Positions 10,485-21,846 are shown, counted from the stretch's first letter. The stretch: 64,000 bases of DNA from Crotalaria pallida (GCA_037953625.1 CM075652.1:39240501-39304500); one strand, 5' to 3'. Translations and numbers: made by a program. The notes: generated by a model from the sequence alone, not told the origin.

Positions 10485-11383
10485 TTGAAACTGATTTAAT
10501 TGAAGAGTTATAAATAAAGAGTAGTTATGAGCATATACTAATTAGTAGGGTTGATAATTTTTAACCTTTTAACACTCTTCATTGTGTTTCTCAAATCATT
10601 CATTGTGACGTTTTTAATTGTTTTTTTCTTCAGTTATTTTGTTTTTGTGGAAATTATGTCATGGTTATGAAGAAGGTTTACTTTGCTGGGTCATTAGGCT
10701 CTATCCCTAAAATTCTAATTTTAAAATTTATTGTAAACTTAGAATTTGAGTCTATGTTCTTTTTTTTATGGATAAATATAGATTCTGGTGTCTCCAGAAG
10801 AAATTTCACCATGATATATAACTTGGAAATTTGTGATTTGTTGTGATTGCTGGTTCTCTTAAAGGGAATTCATGATTCTAAATTTATGTTAAGGGCAAAC
10901 TATTAGGCTACTTTAAGGTTTTAATTTATAATTAAAGTTTTCAATATTTTATGCATAATAATATTTGAGATATAATGAGCTGCTTTTTGTCTACTTTGAT
11001 TCTTTGTTTATGAGTTTAAGTTTAACGAGTGCTAGTTAATATATACAACCTGTAACTCATCAAAAGAAAACTTTGTGCCTATCCTCTAAAATTTTGATTC
11101 AAACATGGATGATTTTATGATAGAGAGTTTGAGTTTTTTTTTCAATGCTCTTTTTAGTTCATTACCCATTATATCCTCATCTCTAACTTCCACCGTTATC
11201 TTACTTCCATTAATAGCAGTAACCATTGTAGAGCTCCAACCACCACCGTACAGCACCGACCCACCTCTACAATCACCTTTTTTTTTATTAAACTTCAAAG
11301 CTAGTCAAATTAATTTAGATAACTTTATGATTCATTCATTCATTCACATAAATGGATCAACAACAACAATTATTCAACTTCGA
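10485..11383. other. AT-rich gene-free stretch
   Basis: It continues the sequence interrupted by the LINE. I see no recognisable protein, RNA gene or repeat end in it. It may be intron or intergenic DNA upstream of the cytidine deaminase relic. Confidence 0.4.
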
Positions 11384-11641
11384 ATGATTCAACAACAACT
11401 AGATTCCTAATATCAGCATCAGAAGCAAAATCCATGCTTCACTCCCAATCATTCAACAATCTCACCCATCTCCTTCCCTCTCTCATAAAACCCTCGCCCG
11501 TCCCCTTAACTCCAACTTTCCCGTCGATTTCGCCGGCATCGATCCCTTTGACCGCATCTTTATCGGCATCAACCTCGAGCTCTCGGGCCTCCCTCTTCAC
11601 CACTCCGTCGATGCAGAGCATTCCTCGTTCCTCGTCACCAA
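11384..11641 (+). pseudogene. Cytidine deaminase, truncated pseudogene
   Basis: One frame reads FLISASEAKSML...LTHLLPSLIKPSP, matching the N terminus of plant cytidine deaminase. The next frame continues SNFPVDFAGIDPFDRIFIGINLELSGLPLHHSVDAEH, matching its catalytic core. The enzyme deaminates (deoxy)cytidine to (deoxy)uridine in pyrimidine salvage. A frameshift separates the two parts, the initiator ATG (about 11384) is out of phase, and the zinc-ligand His of the H-A-E motif reads Asp. There is a small insertion after it. The copy is cut at 11641 by an LTR starting TGTAACATCCC, so over half the gene, including the P-C-x2-C zinc motif, is missing. The frameshift and active-site change suggest it was already dead when cut. 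Confidence 0.75.
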
Positions 11642-12147
11642 TGTAACATCCCGAATTTTAATTCCAAGAATAATTAGAATAATAATAAGATTAGAAAATT
11701 GATAATTATGCTAAAGAGGATTTAAGGTGATGAATTAGGATCTCTTTGAGTGCCATGAAGGAGTTAGGAAGCATTGACATCGGATAGGAGATTGAAAGAA
11801 GAGTAAACGAGTGTTAAAAACAGTGTTTTCGGTGTTATAAACACTCTATATTAGAGAATTAATAGTAAAAGATTTATAACTCTAAACATGAATTCCACCG
11901 TCGGATGTGAAGGTGAGTATGCAGAGAAGCTTGCTTTTAAATTTGAGCAAGATCTGACGGTTAACGAAGGATTTATGACGTTTTGATTGCGAGAAGAAAA
12001 TAAAAGGAAAATAGAAGAAAAATGAAAAGCCAACTTACAGTGGCTAATCGATTAGTTAGCGGACTAATCGATTAGTCCAGCCAAAATGTTAAAAATAATA
12101 AAATATAAATTGTAAAATTACACAGACTAATCGATTAATGTGACCAC
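11642..12147 (+). mobile_element. LTR A fragment (5' part only)
   Basis: It begins TGTAACATCCCGAATTTTAATTCC and aligns with the starts of the LTRs at 34049, 61171 and (minus) 57015. It shares the block ACCGTCGGAT...ATCTGACGGT and carries a palindromic cassette (12040-12140). It is cut at 12147, where another LTR (TGTAAGACCC) begins. Confidence 0.75.
12040..12140. repeat. Palindromic cassette of the ATCGAT type
   Basis: It has three palindromes with an ATCGAT core, including the perfect 18-bp GGACTAATCGATTAGTCC at 12061-12078. Position within the LTR is about 400-500 bp. Confidence 0.75.
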
Positions 12148-12689
12148 TGTAAGACCCGCAATATCCTCAATTATTTTGTTTATTGAAAAATGAAATAGAA
12201 TTTATTTATTTGATTTATTGGACGAAATTTTATTTCCATAATTTAATTAAATTAGTATTTTATTTGATATTTTATGAAATTATAAATTTGTGGATTTTTG
12301 TGTTTTTATTTTAATTAAAACCGTGGAAGTATAATTATTTTATTTAAATTAGATTTTTATTTTGTACTTCCTTTAAAGTAGAGAAGGAAAATTTTATTTC
12401 CCTTCTCCAATGTGATGTATGGCCAAGCCCTAGAATAGGAAGAAAAATTTTAAACTTAGAGCCAAAAATTCAAATTCAAATTCAAATATGTCTTAATTAT
12501 TTGTCTTCTCCATGAAACACTTTTAGACCAAGCATTAATTACCCCACTTAATTATGCCTCCCACTAAGTTAAGTTGTCATCAAACCTACACTATCAAAAA
12601 TTGCAAACAAACCCCTTATGCCTCTTGGTATGTTCGAACCCCATATTTTAAGACATATACCCCAACTTAGTTTTCCTATAAATACTACC
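12148..12689 (+). mobile_element. LTR D, first part, up to its TATA box
   Basis: It starts TGTAAGACCCGC directly after the LTR A fragment. AT-rich sequence leads to a TATA box at 12677-12684. The solo LTR C is inserted right behind that box, and LTR D resumes at 15465. LTR D is assigned only from its TG start and its continuity across the insertion. Confidence 0.55.
12677..12684 (+). promoter_or_regulatory. TATA box of LTR D
   Basis: TATAAATA lies in a C-rich context. In the uninterrupted LTR it would be followed within about 30 bp by the CTTAAGACCC region now at 15475. The solo LTR separates it from its transcription start. Confidence 0.5.
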
Positions 12690-13532
12690 TGTAACATCCT
12701 ACTTTTTATACTTTTAGAAAATACTTTCATTAACCTTTATTTAAGAAATTATTCGGGGTTTATAAATTTTTTTTCAGAGCTTCCTTTAAAACTTGGACTC
12801 TTCCCCGAAGGATATTAAACCTGTTAGTCCAGAACACTTTTCTATAAAATAGAAAAGTAAATTCAGTCCCTTTACAACAATGGAGATTCAATTAAACTTA
12901 GTAAAATGAAAAGATATAAATACAATGATTCAATTATACAAATGTTTTTGAATGAATGAAATCACTAAAAACGATTAAACAACTCTTTATAAATATAATT
13001 CTTTACAGTATAAGCCCTAAGAATGGTTGCACTAAAATCGGGACCATAAGGTCACCAATATCAATATACTCGCTACTATGAGTATACCTTGCCTGGCCTT
13101 GACATCATTGAGTGCCTTTCTCCAATGTGTACCTAATATGTCCACCGTAAGGGTGAGTACTTTGAAATCTAGATCAAAGAAAACGTTTAAAAACAATAAT
13201 AAATCATAAATAGGTATATTCATACACAAACATCGACAATTAAGCAAATCACAATTCAACTATCAAGTACAACGTCATAACTTTATCCAGTATAGCTATA
13301 ATACATATATAAATTTAATATAATGCATCAATGCACAATCACATGATTATGCTCTACTAACGTCACACGTAGGTGATTTAATCCTTGAATCCGATATTAA
13401 ACATTTCCTTTCAATTTAAACACTTTAACACTTTTGATCGGATTCGCAGAATTAAAACATCTATACAATGCATTCACACTTTCCCTTTTACTTTCACACT
13501 TAACCTTTAACAATTTACACTTTTAACGATTG

Positions 13533-13681
13533 GGTACATTGTGCTTCACATTCTCCCCGAAGGAGGGTTCCTCACACAATGTACCTATACACTTTTAACA
13601 CTTTAACTTTTAACACTTTTAACAATTGGGTACATTGTGCTTCACATTCTCCCCGAAGGAGGGTTCTTCACACAATGTACC
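13533..13681. repeat. Two tandem hairpin units in solo LTR C
   Basis: Each unit has the perfect 11-bp inverted pair GGTACATTGTG and CACAATGTACC (13533-13543 with 13575-13585; 13629-13639 with 13671-13681) around a CTTCACATTCTCCCCGAAGG loop. The units are 96 bp apart. Confidence 0.85.
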
Positions 13682-13933
13682 GATAATACTTTCCCTTTTC
13701 AATAACAATAACAACACAACCTCCTCACAACCCCCCTCCACTCTGGGGAAAAACCGACCAGGAGGAAGCATTTCTCAACCCCTGTTTGGGTGCTTCACAT
13801 CCTCTTAGGAATGTCGCTCACCCGCTTGCAAAATACGTCACACTCCTCTAGGGTAGTGTACAACGTACAATCTGGATTGATTCGCCCAGATTGGCTCTAG
13901 CAGAAATCACTATCACTAGCCACAAGGAGCCAA

Positions 13934-14040
13934 AGTAAATAGAATTACTATGGTTTGCGTCGGACCAATCCCCGACACGGGTGGCGAACCCATGTCCTTT
14001 GGAAGATCAAAGTCCTCCATAGTAATTCCTAACATTTACT
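13934..14040. repeat. Multi-branched inverted-repeat structure in solo LTR C
   Basis: The outer stem is AGTAAAT (13934-13940) plus GAATTACTATGG (13942-13953), pairing with CCATAGTAATTC (14017-14028) and ATTTACT (14034-14040). Inside lie three small hairpins: GTCGG with CCGAC, GGGT with ACCC, and CTTTG with CAAAG. The result resembles a cloverleaf with a 19-bp closing stem. Confidence 0.7.
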
Positions 14041-14990
14041 CTTGTCCTCATCAATCGCAAAGCGACGTATGTTTTTCCCCTACTCCTAACGCCCACCTTT
14101 TCACCATGCATGATCCAATATTCTAAGTGTTTCTCAATTGAATTTAAGACCCTCTTTGTTCTTTAGAAAAAATGTCATTTAATTGGTTTAAACTCAATTG
14201 AGAAATAATTGGTCCTATTTGATGCATAACTATATGAATGTCATTTACAATTTGCTTATATACACTTTAATAATAATAATACAAACAATATCAATCAACA
14301 ATCATAAATCAACCAGGCAATCAGTCGACATACTCAGGTATGTCTCAGGGATTGCAATTTAAGTCACTTTCCTAGGGTTCTTCACTTCCTACTTTATCAA
14401 TTTATAAAATCAATTAACATAACATACATAAATAACATATCATTGGAACTTAGAGTTTTCTAACTAAACTCTACCCTCTTACCCCTCAACTTATCCAAAC
14501 AATCAATACACTTATTTATAACTCTATTACTATAATTAAACCTATTCTCTAATACTAAACCCAAAGTACACCCCTTACCTTGAGGAGAGAGAAAGAGGAA
14601 TTGGGGTTTCCTCCAAACCCACTCACCAAGCTCCAATCCTTAGCTTCTAGCCTCCTACTCCATGCTCTTATACCCGATCTATGACTCCTTGAAGGATTGA
14701 AAGGCTCCATGAGTTTATTACCCAACTTAGGGTTTTGGGTGATTTGGGATCTCATGAGAAAGAGGGAGAAATCATGAGATTTGAGAGAGGGGAATTCATT
14801 AGGAATTGATTTGGAGGTGTTTTATGGCTTTGATTTGGTGATTTGTGGTGTTTCCATGGAGATTTGCTTCAAAACCTAGAGAGAGAAACTATGGAGGTCG
14901 AGAGAGAAAAAGAAGAAGTCACGTGTGAGGAGAGAGAAACAATTGGGAAGAATGAAGGGAAAACGCGTTTTTAATCAGACTTGGCTTAAA

Positions 14991-15223
14991 GTAATCGATT
15001 ACTTCCTCTACGTAATCGATTACTTCTTCAATGCAACAACCTAGTACAAAATTCAGAGGCCAAGTAATCGATTAAACCCTTCAAAATAATCGATTACTTA
15101 ACTGAAATCAACAAGGTAATCGATTAACTCACCCAGTTAATCGATTACTTTGCTGCAACATTGAATGTGATTTTACCTGAGAGCAAGTAATCGATTAAAG
15201 CCGTCAAAATAATCGATTACTTG
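14991..15223. repeat. Palindromic cassette of the ATCGAT type in solo LTR C
   Basis: It has eight occurrences of AATCGATTA-like palindromes, several extended to GTAATCGATTAC, spaced roughly 15-50 bp. They lie 240-470 bp from the U3 start at 15459. Confidence 0.85.
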
Positions 15224-15464
15224 AGGCAAAATCCTAATTTGGTGACTTTCTAACCCTATTTCACTTCCTTAGGCTCCTATACTCATCTAAGCTTGGATTA
15301 CTACTCAAACCTGATTCTTATACTATTTAAACCCATTTTAATTAGTTCTACCTCGTGCAACTCTACTCTTGGCTCAATACTACCCTCCAACACCTGAACA
15401 CATACTAACTTGCCTCTAATAACTATTCTAAACGGACATCGGAAATTGGGGATGTTACACTACC

Positions 15465-16562
15465 CCATGTCTTAAGACCCACACCCTAGCTTCATGAACC
15501 CTTAGAACAAAAAAAAAAGAAATAAGGAGGTGAGAAGAAGAAGAACCCGTGGAGAAGGAAGAAGGAGGAGAAGGTGGAAACTTGATTTTTTAGCTCATTT
15601 TCTTTGATTCCTCTTAGGTATGGCCTTGATACTTCTTGTTCTTTCTTCTTTTCTTCATATTTTTCGGTTTCTCTATATGCTTTCAAAGAAGGGTTTTTGT
15701 TGTTCGAAGTCTTAAGCTCTTGCGTGTGTATTTTTACGAATCCTTATGATTTTCTATGCTTGAATATATATATTGATGTTTAAAATATAAAAAATGGACA
15801 TGCACCATGACTTTGGTTCTCACGGTTTTGACCCCCTTTTTGTTCAAAATAATTTTTGATATTTGATTTATGTTTATATGCTTGAATATGAGTTGATTTA
15901 GTGTTGTTCATGAGTTATGTGTTGTTGATTTGCACAAATTTTTCTCTTTTCCTTATTGCATGTCACAGCCTAGGGTTAGAAAAAGGGGAAAATGATTTTT
16001 TTCTTCTCAACGCATGTATTAATTGTTGATCTTTGATGTTTATATGATGTATTTTCGGTTCTTGAATAAAAATGTATGATTAAATGAAATTTTGCTTTGA
16101 TTTGTTATTTTTAGGGCTATACGATTTTGGCTTTGATAAAAAAAAATGTGCACGCTCTTGTTTGTGTACATGTATATTTGGCCTAAACATGAGAGAATAA
16201 GTGAATGATTTTGTTTGATAAAAATTTGTTTGTCCTTGTTTATGTATGTATGTATATTCGGCCAAGAAAGAAAAAGGAATAAAATTATTTTGTTTCATGA
16301 AAATAAAAATTGTGTTTAAATGCTTGACATGAACTAAGATGATTTAAGTGCTTGTATTTGAGATTTTTAGCTTATTTCTTCTTGCTAAATTCGGCCATGC
16401 ATGTGTTTTGATGTAATGATTTTATCTCTTGAAAATAAATTTGCATGTTGGTACTTAAGGGAGATTAAGTTGCTTGAAGCATGTAAAGCTTGTATTTTTG
16501 TCCTATTTCTTTGATTAGATTCGGTTATGCATGTGTATATGTTTAGGTGATTTTTATTTCTT
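15465..16562 (+). mobile_element. LTR D, second part
   Basis: It continues LTR D after the solo LTR: a leader-like CTTAAGACCCACACCC, an A-rich run, a possible splice site TCTTAG/GTATGG (about 15618), then diverged repeats with TTCGGCCATGCATGTG-like units between 16100 and 16560. No coding sequence is recognisable. It ends where the Athila-like LTR begins. Confidence 0.5.
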
Positions 16563-17530
16563 GAAAATTAGTAATTCCCAGATTCCTCTAATGAAATTAC
16601 TGTTTATTATCCAATTTGTTAAATCATAATTCCTTAGAAATTTAATCTATTGAACAACCATGATTAAGAACAGTGAATTATGAAAAGTTATATAAAAATC
16701 CAAAAGTATTCCTACAAGTTGAATCCTTATATTGTTTAATTGCATGACCTATTTTAAACCCTAATTTTCCAATTCAGTTCTAAAAATCCATAACATGAAT
16801 TGATCAAGTTCATGTATAACAATAAAAACACAATTAAACACTTGATTTAAAAACTGAAAAACATTAATTCATATAAATAAACTACATAATCAAATCCACC
16901 ATGTTCCTAACACAAGAGGGTTTAGTTACACATCATAGAGAAGAAGAACAAATAAGAATAGAAGTAATTCATTCCTAAATTACCACTAATCCTTGATCTG
17001 AATCTTCAGCCTTCAATGGTTCCTCTTTCGAATGCTCTCCAGAGAATGTAATCTCCCTCAAACTTGATACTAATCTCTAACGATGACTGATTATGGCTGC
17101 CTAACCTAGTCCTAAACACATAAATATATCTCTAAAATACAAATCCTAATAGAAACCCTCGAAATTGCCAAGAAATTGGCCCAATTGGACCTACTCGAGT
17201 CATGGGCGCCTGGGCGTGTTGGTCAGCACGCCTGGGCGCGCCATATCTGATGCCCAATAAATCACTGCTGCACGCGGACTTGGGCGCGCCAAGTAATTTC
17301 CGACTCCGTTTCTCTCCGTTCTTGTGCCATTTTCAAGGTCTTCTTATGCTCTTCTCAACTCCAACACCTGAAACATACCCAAAACGGATCAAAACGTTCA
17401 AAGGATTCTATAAAACTAAAAATTCCTAAAACTAATACAAAATATCTATATTCTCAAGAGAAACAAGCCAAAACCATAGCAAAAGGAAGTGAAATTAAGC
17501 CCAAAAACATCATATATTAGACCCAAATCA
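16563..17530 (-). repeat. Left LTR (3' LTR) of the minus-strand Athila-like element, truncated
   Basis: It matches 22140-23158. The purine tract (as CTCCCCCAAACTTAG) follows directly at 17531-17545. The part that should end TGTT... is missing. A GC-rich cassette with GGGCGCGCC-like motifs lies at about 17200-17295. Confidence 0.85.
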
Positions 17531-17545
17531 CTCCCCCAAACTTAG
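17531..17545 (-). other. Polypurine tract of the minus-strand Athila-like element
   Basis: On the minus strand CTAAGTTTGGGGGAG leads straight into the LTR start TGATTTGGGTC. The plus-strand sister has the same arrangement at 44031-44044. Confidence 0.85.
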
Positions 17546-19339
17546 TATTTTGCATGTCCCAGGCAAAAGTAAAATAAAAATTCATAGACTCAAGACTACC
17601 CTCTAAATCAAAATGTACAACACTTAATCTAAGACCTCGACTCATCAACACAGCCACATATTTACACAAGCTATTCACATATCAAAACCTGGTTAAAGAA
17701 ACAAAACCAATCAGAACTCAGAACTAGTGAACACTCTCAATCTCTTAGTATATATCTCTCATGTGTATCAAGGGTTATAACAATTCACTCAAGTTCATAC
17801 AATAGTTAAATGTTACCATAAACTTGACGATAGACCCAAATCTCCACTGAAATTATTAAAAACATGCAAAAATCAAAAGGTCTTAATTTTGGTTGTAACG
17901 TGGCCATGGCTAAAAGTGTCAAGGGGGGATAAAAGAAAGAAAGGATGAAACTAAGGGATAAAATGCAAAACAAATTTCCCTCTAAAAATTATGAATGAGC
18001 AATGAATACTATGATGACTCACACTCAGATCACAACTATTTCAAACTTCTTTTTTCTATTTTTTTCTACTACTTCTTCCAAACAAAATTTCTTTTCTCTT
18101 ATCATTCATCAATTTCCACTTTCTCTCACTTTTTTCTTTTCCTTTTCTTTTGGAAGAAGAGTAACTCAATCAACACTTTCACAATTTTCATACTTTTGAA
18201 ATTTCCCTCTCTCAATTGCTCATTCAAAATTCCTAAGGTACTCACAAAAATAACAATCAATTCAGGGTACCAAAGAAAAATCATATTTATCTCAGGCTCA
18301 AAATGGGCAACTAAGGGAAAACAAATCCAACAAAAATCTCTTAAGGCTACAAAAACACCATCTTAAATGCCTTAATCATTTTCATGCATGTAATCAATTA
18401 TCAATCTCAAAATGGTCACCGGTCAAGTTCTAGAACACAAAACTAAAGAGAACACACTCATGAAAGAAATAGGGGTCTTAAATCAAAATATTTCAAATTA
18501 ATCATACCCCATCAAATAGGCTCAAAATCTCACTAAGCTAAAGTCAGTACACTAATCTCAAGTTCTGAAAAACTTTGTCAAAATAACCAAATTTCAAAAA
18601 TATTTACAGCTCAACAAATAAATAACATGAATCAATGAGTCTAATCCTTAACTAAGTATATACATCTATCATCATAAAAATAATCATAAGTATAGAATAA
18701 TTACAAAACCTCTACCTAAGACACAAACCAACACCAAAAATGGGAGAAAAAATTCAGATCTGAAAAATTTTTATTTTGTCCACTCCCCCAAACTTAAAGG
18801 TTGGCTTGTCCTCAAGCAAACTAAACTAAACATACTTAACTACAAAATAAAAAAATTACATGGAATAAATTTGGAACACTTATTACTTACATCTGAATAA
18901 AATACTCATCACTAAAAAAAGTGAGAAAACATTCCCCCAAACTTTATATAAGTCATTAGAAACAAGTGCCAAAAATAGCACCTCTAATGGGGAAATATCA
19001 ACTCATATATGTGACACTAAATATAACTAGATGCAAATAACAAATAATCCAAATAAATATTCAAGAATTAAAACTAAAAAAAATCCTAGAAAGCAATTAC
19101 ATATTTTTGTTGCACAGGTACAGGAATTGGTCTGATGGGGAAAGGGTATAAAATTGATCAATGAATAAAAATCCCCTAACCTTTGGGCATTTTCGCCCAG
19201 TGCACGCCCAGGCGTGACAGACCTGTACACTGGTGTTTTTTTAATAAATAAGAAAATAAAATAACAAAATAAAAAAAAATAACCTACACTAATTTCCTAA
19301 AAACTACTAAACTAAGGGAATGCTACCTAAACATTGGGT
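17546..19339 (-). other. Non-coding spacer between protease and 3' LTR
   Basis: It is AT-rich and without a recognisable protein. It aligns loosely with 42541-44030 of the plus-strand sister, including a second GGAGTGGACAAAATAAAAA purine-rich block (about 18765-18790) and GCTTGAGGACAAGCC (about 18810). In autonomous Athila elements this interval would hold pol; here it is absent. Confidence 0.6.
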
Positions 19340-19399
19340 TGCCTCCCAACTAGCGCTTGTTTAACGTCACGAGCCTGACGGGGCACCTCCTTTCGGAGT
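19340..19399 (-). other. Conserved post-protease block
   Basis: On the minus strand it reads GTCAGGCTCGTGACGTTAA, then CAAGCG, then TTGGGAGGCAACCCAATGTT. It is almost the same as 42497-42545 in the sister element. Such a block is typical of Athila-group elements just after coding sequence. It can form small stems (CGTC with GACG, GTTG with CAAC). Function unknown. Confidence 0.6.
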
Positions 19400-21585
19400 C
19401 TAAGGGGACTGCATCTGAGCATTAAGAGAATTTTCAGCAACTGAATGCTGAACCAGATTTAGCGAGGTGAAGTACTTCGCCGTACATGGTGGTTTTTCAA
19501 AAATATTTATGACACTTTGCTCACCATTGACACGGAGAATAACCTCTCCCCTAGGAACATCTATCACTGCCCCGGCGGTGGCCAAGAATGGCCTTCCAAA
19601 AATCAGAGGAATATTTTCATCCTCATCAATATAAGGACAATGAAGTCCATGGGCAGTTTGAAATCATTAACCTTCACCAAAATATCTTCCACCACTCCAT
19701 AAGGACGGAGGATGGACTTATCAGCTAATTGTAAAATCGCAGGAGTAGGTTTGATTTCACCTAAGTCTAGTACATTACAAAAAGATAAAGGCATGATATT
19801 TACACTAGCACCTAAGTCACAGAGGGCCTTACCAGAGTACTCCTTGACAATGCTGACGGTAAGGTTGAAGCTTCCTGGGTCCTTCATTTTCGGTGGCAGG
19901 TTGCACTTGATAATGGTTCTGCATTTCTCCGCAATCGGAAATGTCTCTTTCGAGAGCATTCCCTTCTTTCTTGTCAGCAAGTCTTTCATAAACTTCGCAT
20001 ACAGAGGCATTTGTGAAAGAGCCTCTACGAATGGGATGTTTATGTTAATCTTTCTGATCATGTCCAGGAACTTGGAGAATTGCCTCCGGTCCTTTTCTTT
20101 CTTCAACCTCTGAGGATAAGGTACCCTCAAAGGTAGTGGAGTAGGCTTAACTGATTCCCGGTTGTGATCCGCAGGTGGACCCTGCGTTTTCGATGCTCCT
20201 TTCTTGCCTTGCTCTTTATCCACTTCTTGTTTCTTTTGTTCCTCTTCTTTCTTCTTTTCTGATGCAGTTGCATCACTCTTAGGAGTGGCAACTCTTAGGA
20301 AGTGGCTCCTCATACGACTTGCCACTCCTAAGAGTCACTACCATTAGACTCTCCCTTGGATTTGTGATAGTGTCACTAGGAAATGTTCCTAGTGACCTTT
20401 CTGATAGCTGCTTTGCAAGCTGGCCCACTTGCACCTCCAAGTTCCGAATACTCACCGCTTGATTGGCAAAGTTATCCCTTGTCTCCTCCATGAATGTGGT
20501 CGTGTTAGTGGCTAACTTCTCCATTGCTACTTCCCAAGTTTGTTTCTGAGGCTGCTGAGTCTTCATTGGTGGGTTGAGAGCTGGGCTGTTCCATGAGAAG
20601 TTTGGATGATTTCTGTAGGCTGGGTTGTCGGTGTTGGAGTACATATTGTTTCTCTGGCCTCCACCACCCACAAACTTGGCTTGCTCCTCAATGGTAGCCG
20701 GTGCCTTCCCCACATCTGGTGCACATTCTCCATTTTGGTGATTTCCTCCACAGAAATCACACACCAGAGTGTTGACTGCAACCAACTGGGTCTGAGCCAT
20801 CTTCTTCACCAATTCAGAAATTTGTTGCTGTAGCTCCTTGTTTTGTTGAATGATTGTCTGCACTTGACTTGAGCCCAAATCAGTGTTCTTCAGAATCACC
20901 TTGTCAGAAACGGATTAACTGCTGTTGTAGGCCATTGTCTCAATTATCTCCTTTGCCTCTTCAACAGTCTTCTTGAGGAGAGAACCACTGGCTGCTGCAT
21001 CTATCATTATCTTGTGCGACATTCTCAGCCCAAAGTAGAATAACCGGATTTGCATCCAGTCTGGAATTGCATGCGTGGGGCACCTCTTCAGCGACTGATT
21101 GTACCGATCTCATGCCTCACGTAAGTGTTCACCTTCCTCTTGCATGAAGGAGTTGACGTCTTGGCGCAGCTTGGCTTGCTTTCCCGCTTTCCCGTTGGAA
21201 AGAACTTGTCTATGAATTTCTTGACAAGCACATCCCAGCTAGAAAGACTTCCGGGCGGCTGATTCTTCATCCACTGGTAGGCATGTTCCCTCAAAGAGAG
21301 AGGAAACACCCTCATCCTTATTGCCTCCTCTGACGCACCCTCGATCTTGAAGAAATCGAGCATGTTCAGGAAGTTGGCTACATGCTCCGTGAGATCTTGA
21401 TTTGGTGCACCCGAGAATTGATCCTGCTTGATAAGATAGATGTAACGGGGATCAATCTCGAATGATGTTGCAGTGATTTCTGGCCGGACAATGCTGGACA
21501 TGCAAACATCCGGGTCCATGACGGCATAGTCAGCTAGTGTCTTCCTAGCAGGGGGTGTGGTGCCTTGCGCAGTTCGTTCAGCCAT
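19400..21585 (-). pseudogene. Athila-type gag-protease, broken
   Basis: The start is MAERTAQGTT at 21585, chosen because the sister element starts at the same place. Gag reads KTLADYAVMDPD, DQFSGAPNQD, RMRVFPLSLREHAYQWMK and KKFIDKFFPTGK. Later come a zinc knuckle CDFCGGNHQNGEC and LRSGKSYEEPLP. The protease follows with LCDLGASVNIMP (catalytic D-L-G), ILRPYGVVEDILVKV and a C-terminal GAVIDVPRGEVILRV. Breaks: an 8-bp tandem duplication (21178-21193) shifts the frame after FPTGK, a Trp codon has become TGA (about 21114), there is a stop near 20920, a 16-bp inverted insertion shifts the frame at about 20319-20335, and a further shift lies near 19610. Gag would build the particle and the protease would process it. 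Confidence 0.85.
20275..20335. repeat. 17-bp inverted repeat created inside gag
   Basis: ACTCTTAGGAGTGGCAA (20275-20291) and TTGCCACTCCTAAGAGT (20319-20335) are exact reverse complements around a 27-base loop. The left arm contains 16 extra bases relative to the family, which shift the gag-protease frame. Confidence 0.85.
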
Positions 21586-21822
21586 CTTATTTTCTTGATC
21601 CTTCCTTTCTTTCTTTGCTTGCTTTTTCCTCCTCTTTGCACTCAACTCCACGTCGGGGTCAAAATGCAACACCCACGGTTTCCTGCAGAACGCAAAAGCA
21701 TAAAAGAGGGTTAAGCAGCACCTGTCAAGAAAAGAAAAATAAGAAAAGGAAAAATAAAAACTAAAAATAAATTCTACTAAAAACTACTACAAAGTACAAA
21801 AAATAAATTAAATAAATTCTAG

Positions 21823-21840
21823 TCCCTGGCAACGGCGCCA
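21823..21840 (-). other. Primer-binding site, tRNA-Asp type
   Basis: On the minus strand TGGCGCCGTTGCCAGGGA is complementary to the 3' end of plant tRNA-Asp(GTC) with one mismatch. It lies a few bases inside the 5' LTR end at 21847. Confidence 0.85.
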
Positions 21841-21846
21841 AAAACT

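Larger units (their letters stand above)
13133..14578 (-). other. Predicted intron in solo LTR C
   Basis: On the minus strand the donor is CTCAAG/GTAAGGGG, and the acceptor is ACATATTAG/GTACAC behind a pyrimidine tract that starts ACTCACCCTTACG. Length is 1446 bp, close to the 1458-bp intron predicted in the Tekay LTR. The donor context and the CTCAC-CCTTAC block recur in the other LTRs. Prediction only. Confidence 0.5.
12690..15459 (-). mobile_element. Solo LTR C (2.77 kb)
   Basis: The ends are TGTAACATCC and GGATGTTACA, a perfect 10-bp inverted pair, flanked by CTACC on both sides (12685-12689, 15460-15464). There is no primer site, purine tract or coding domain, so it is a solo LTR left by recombination. 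By analogy with the other LTRs it reads on the minus strand: U3 start at 15459, palindromic cassette 15223-14991, splice donor at 14579/14578, hairpin-rich intron, splice acceptor at 13133/13132, end at 12690. Confidence 0.85.
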
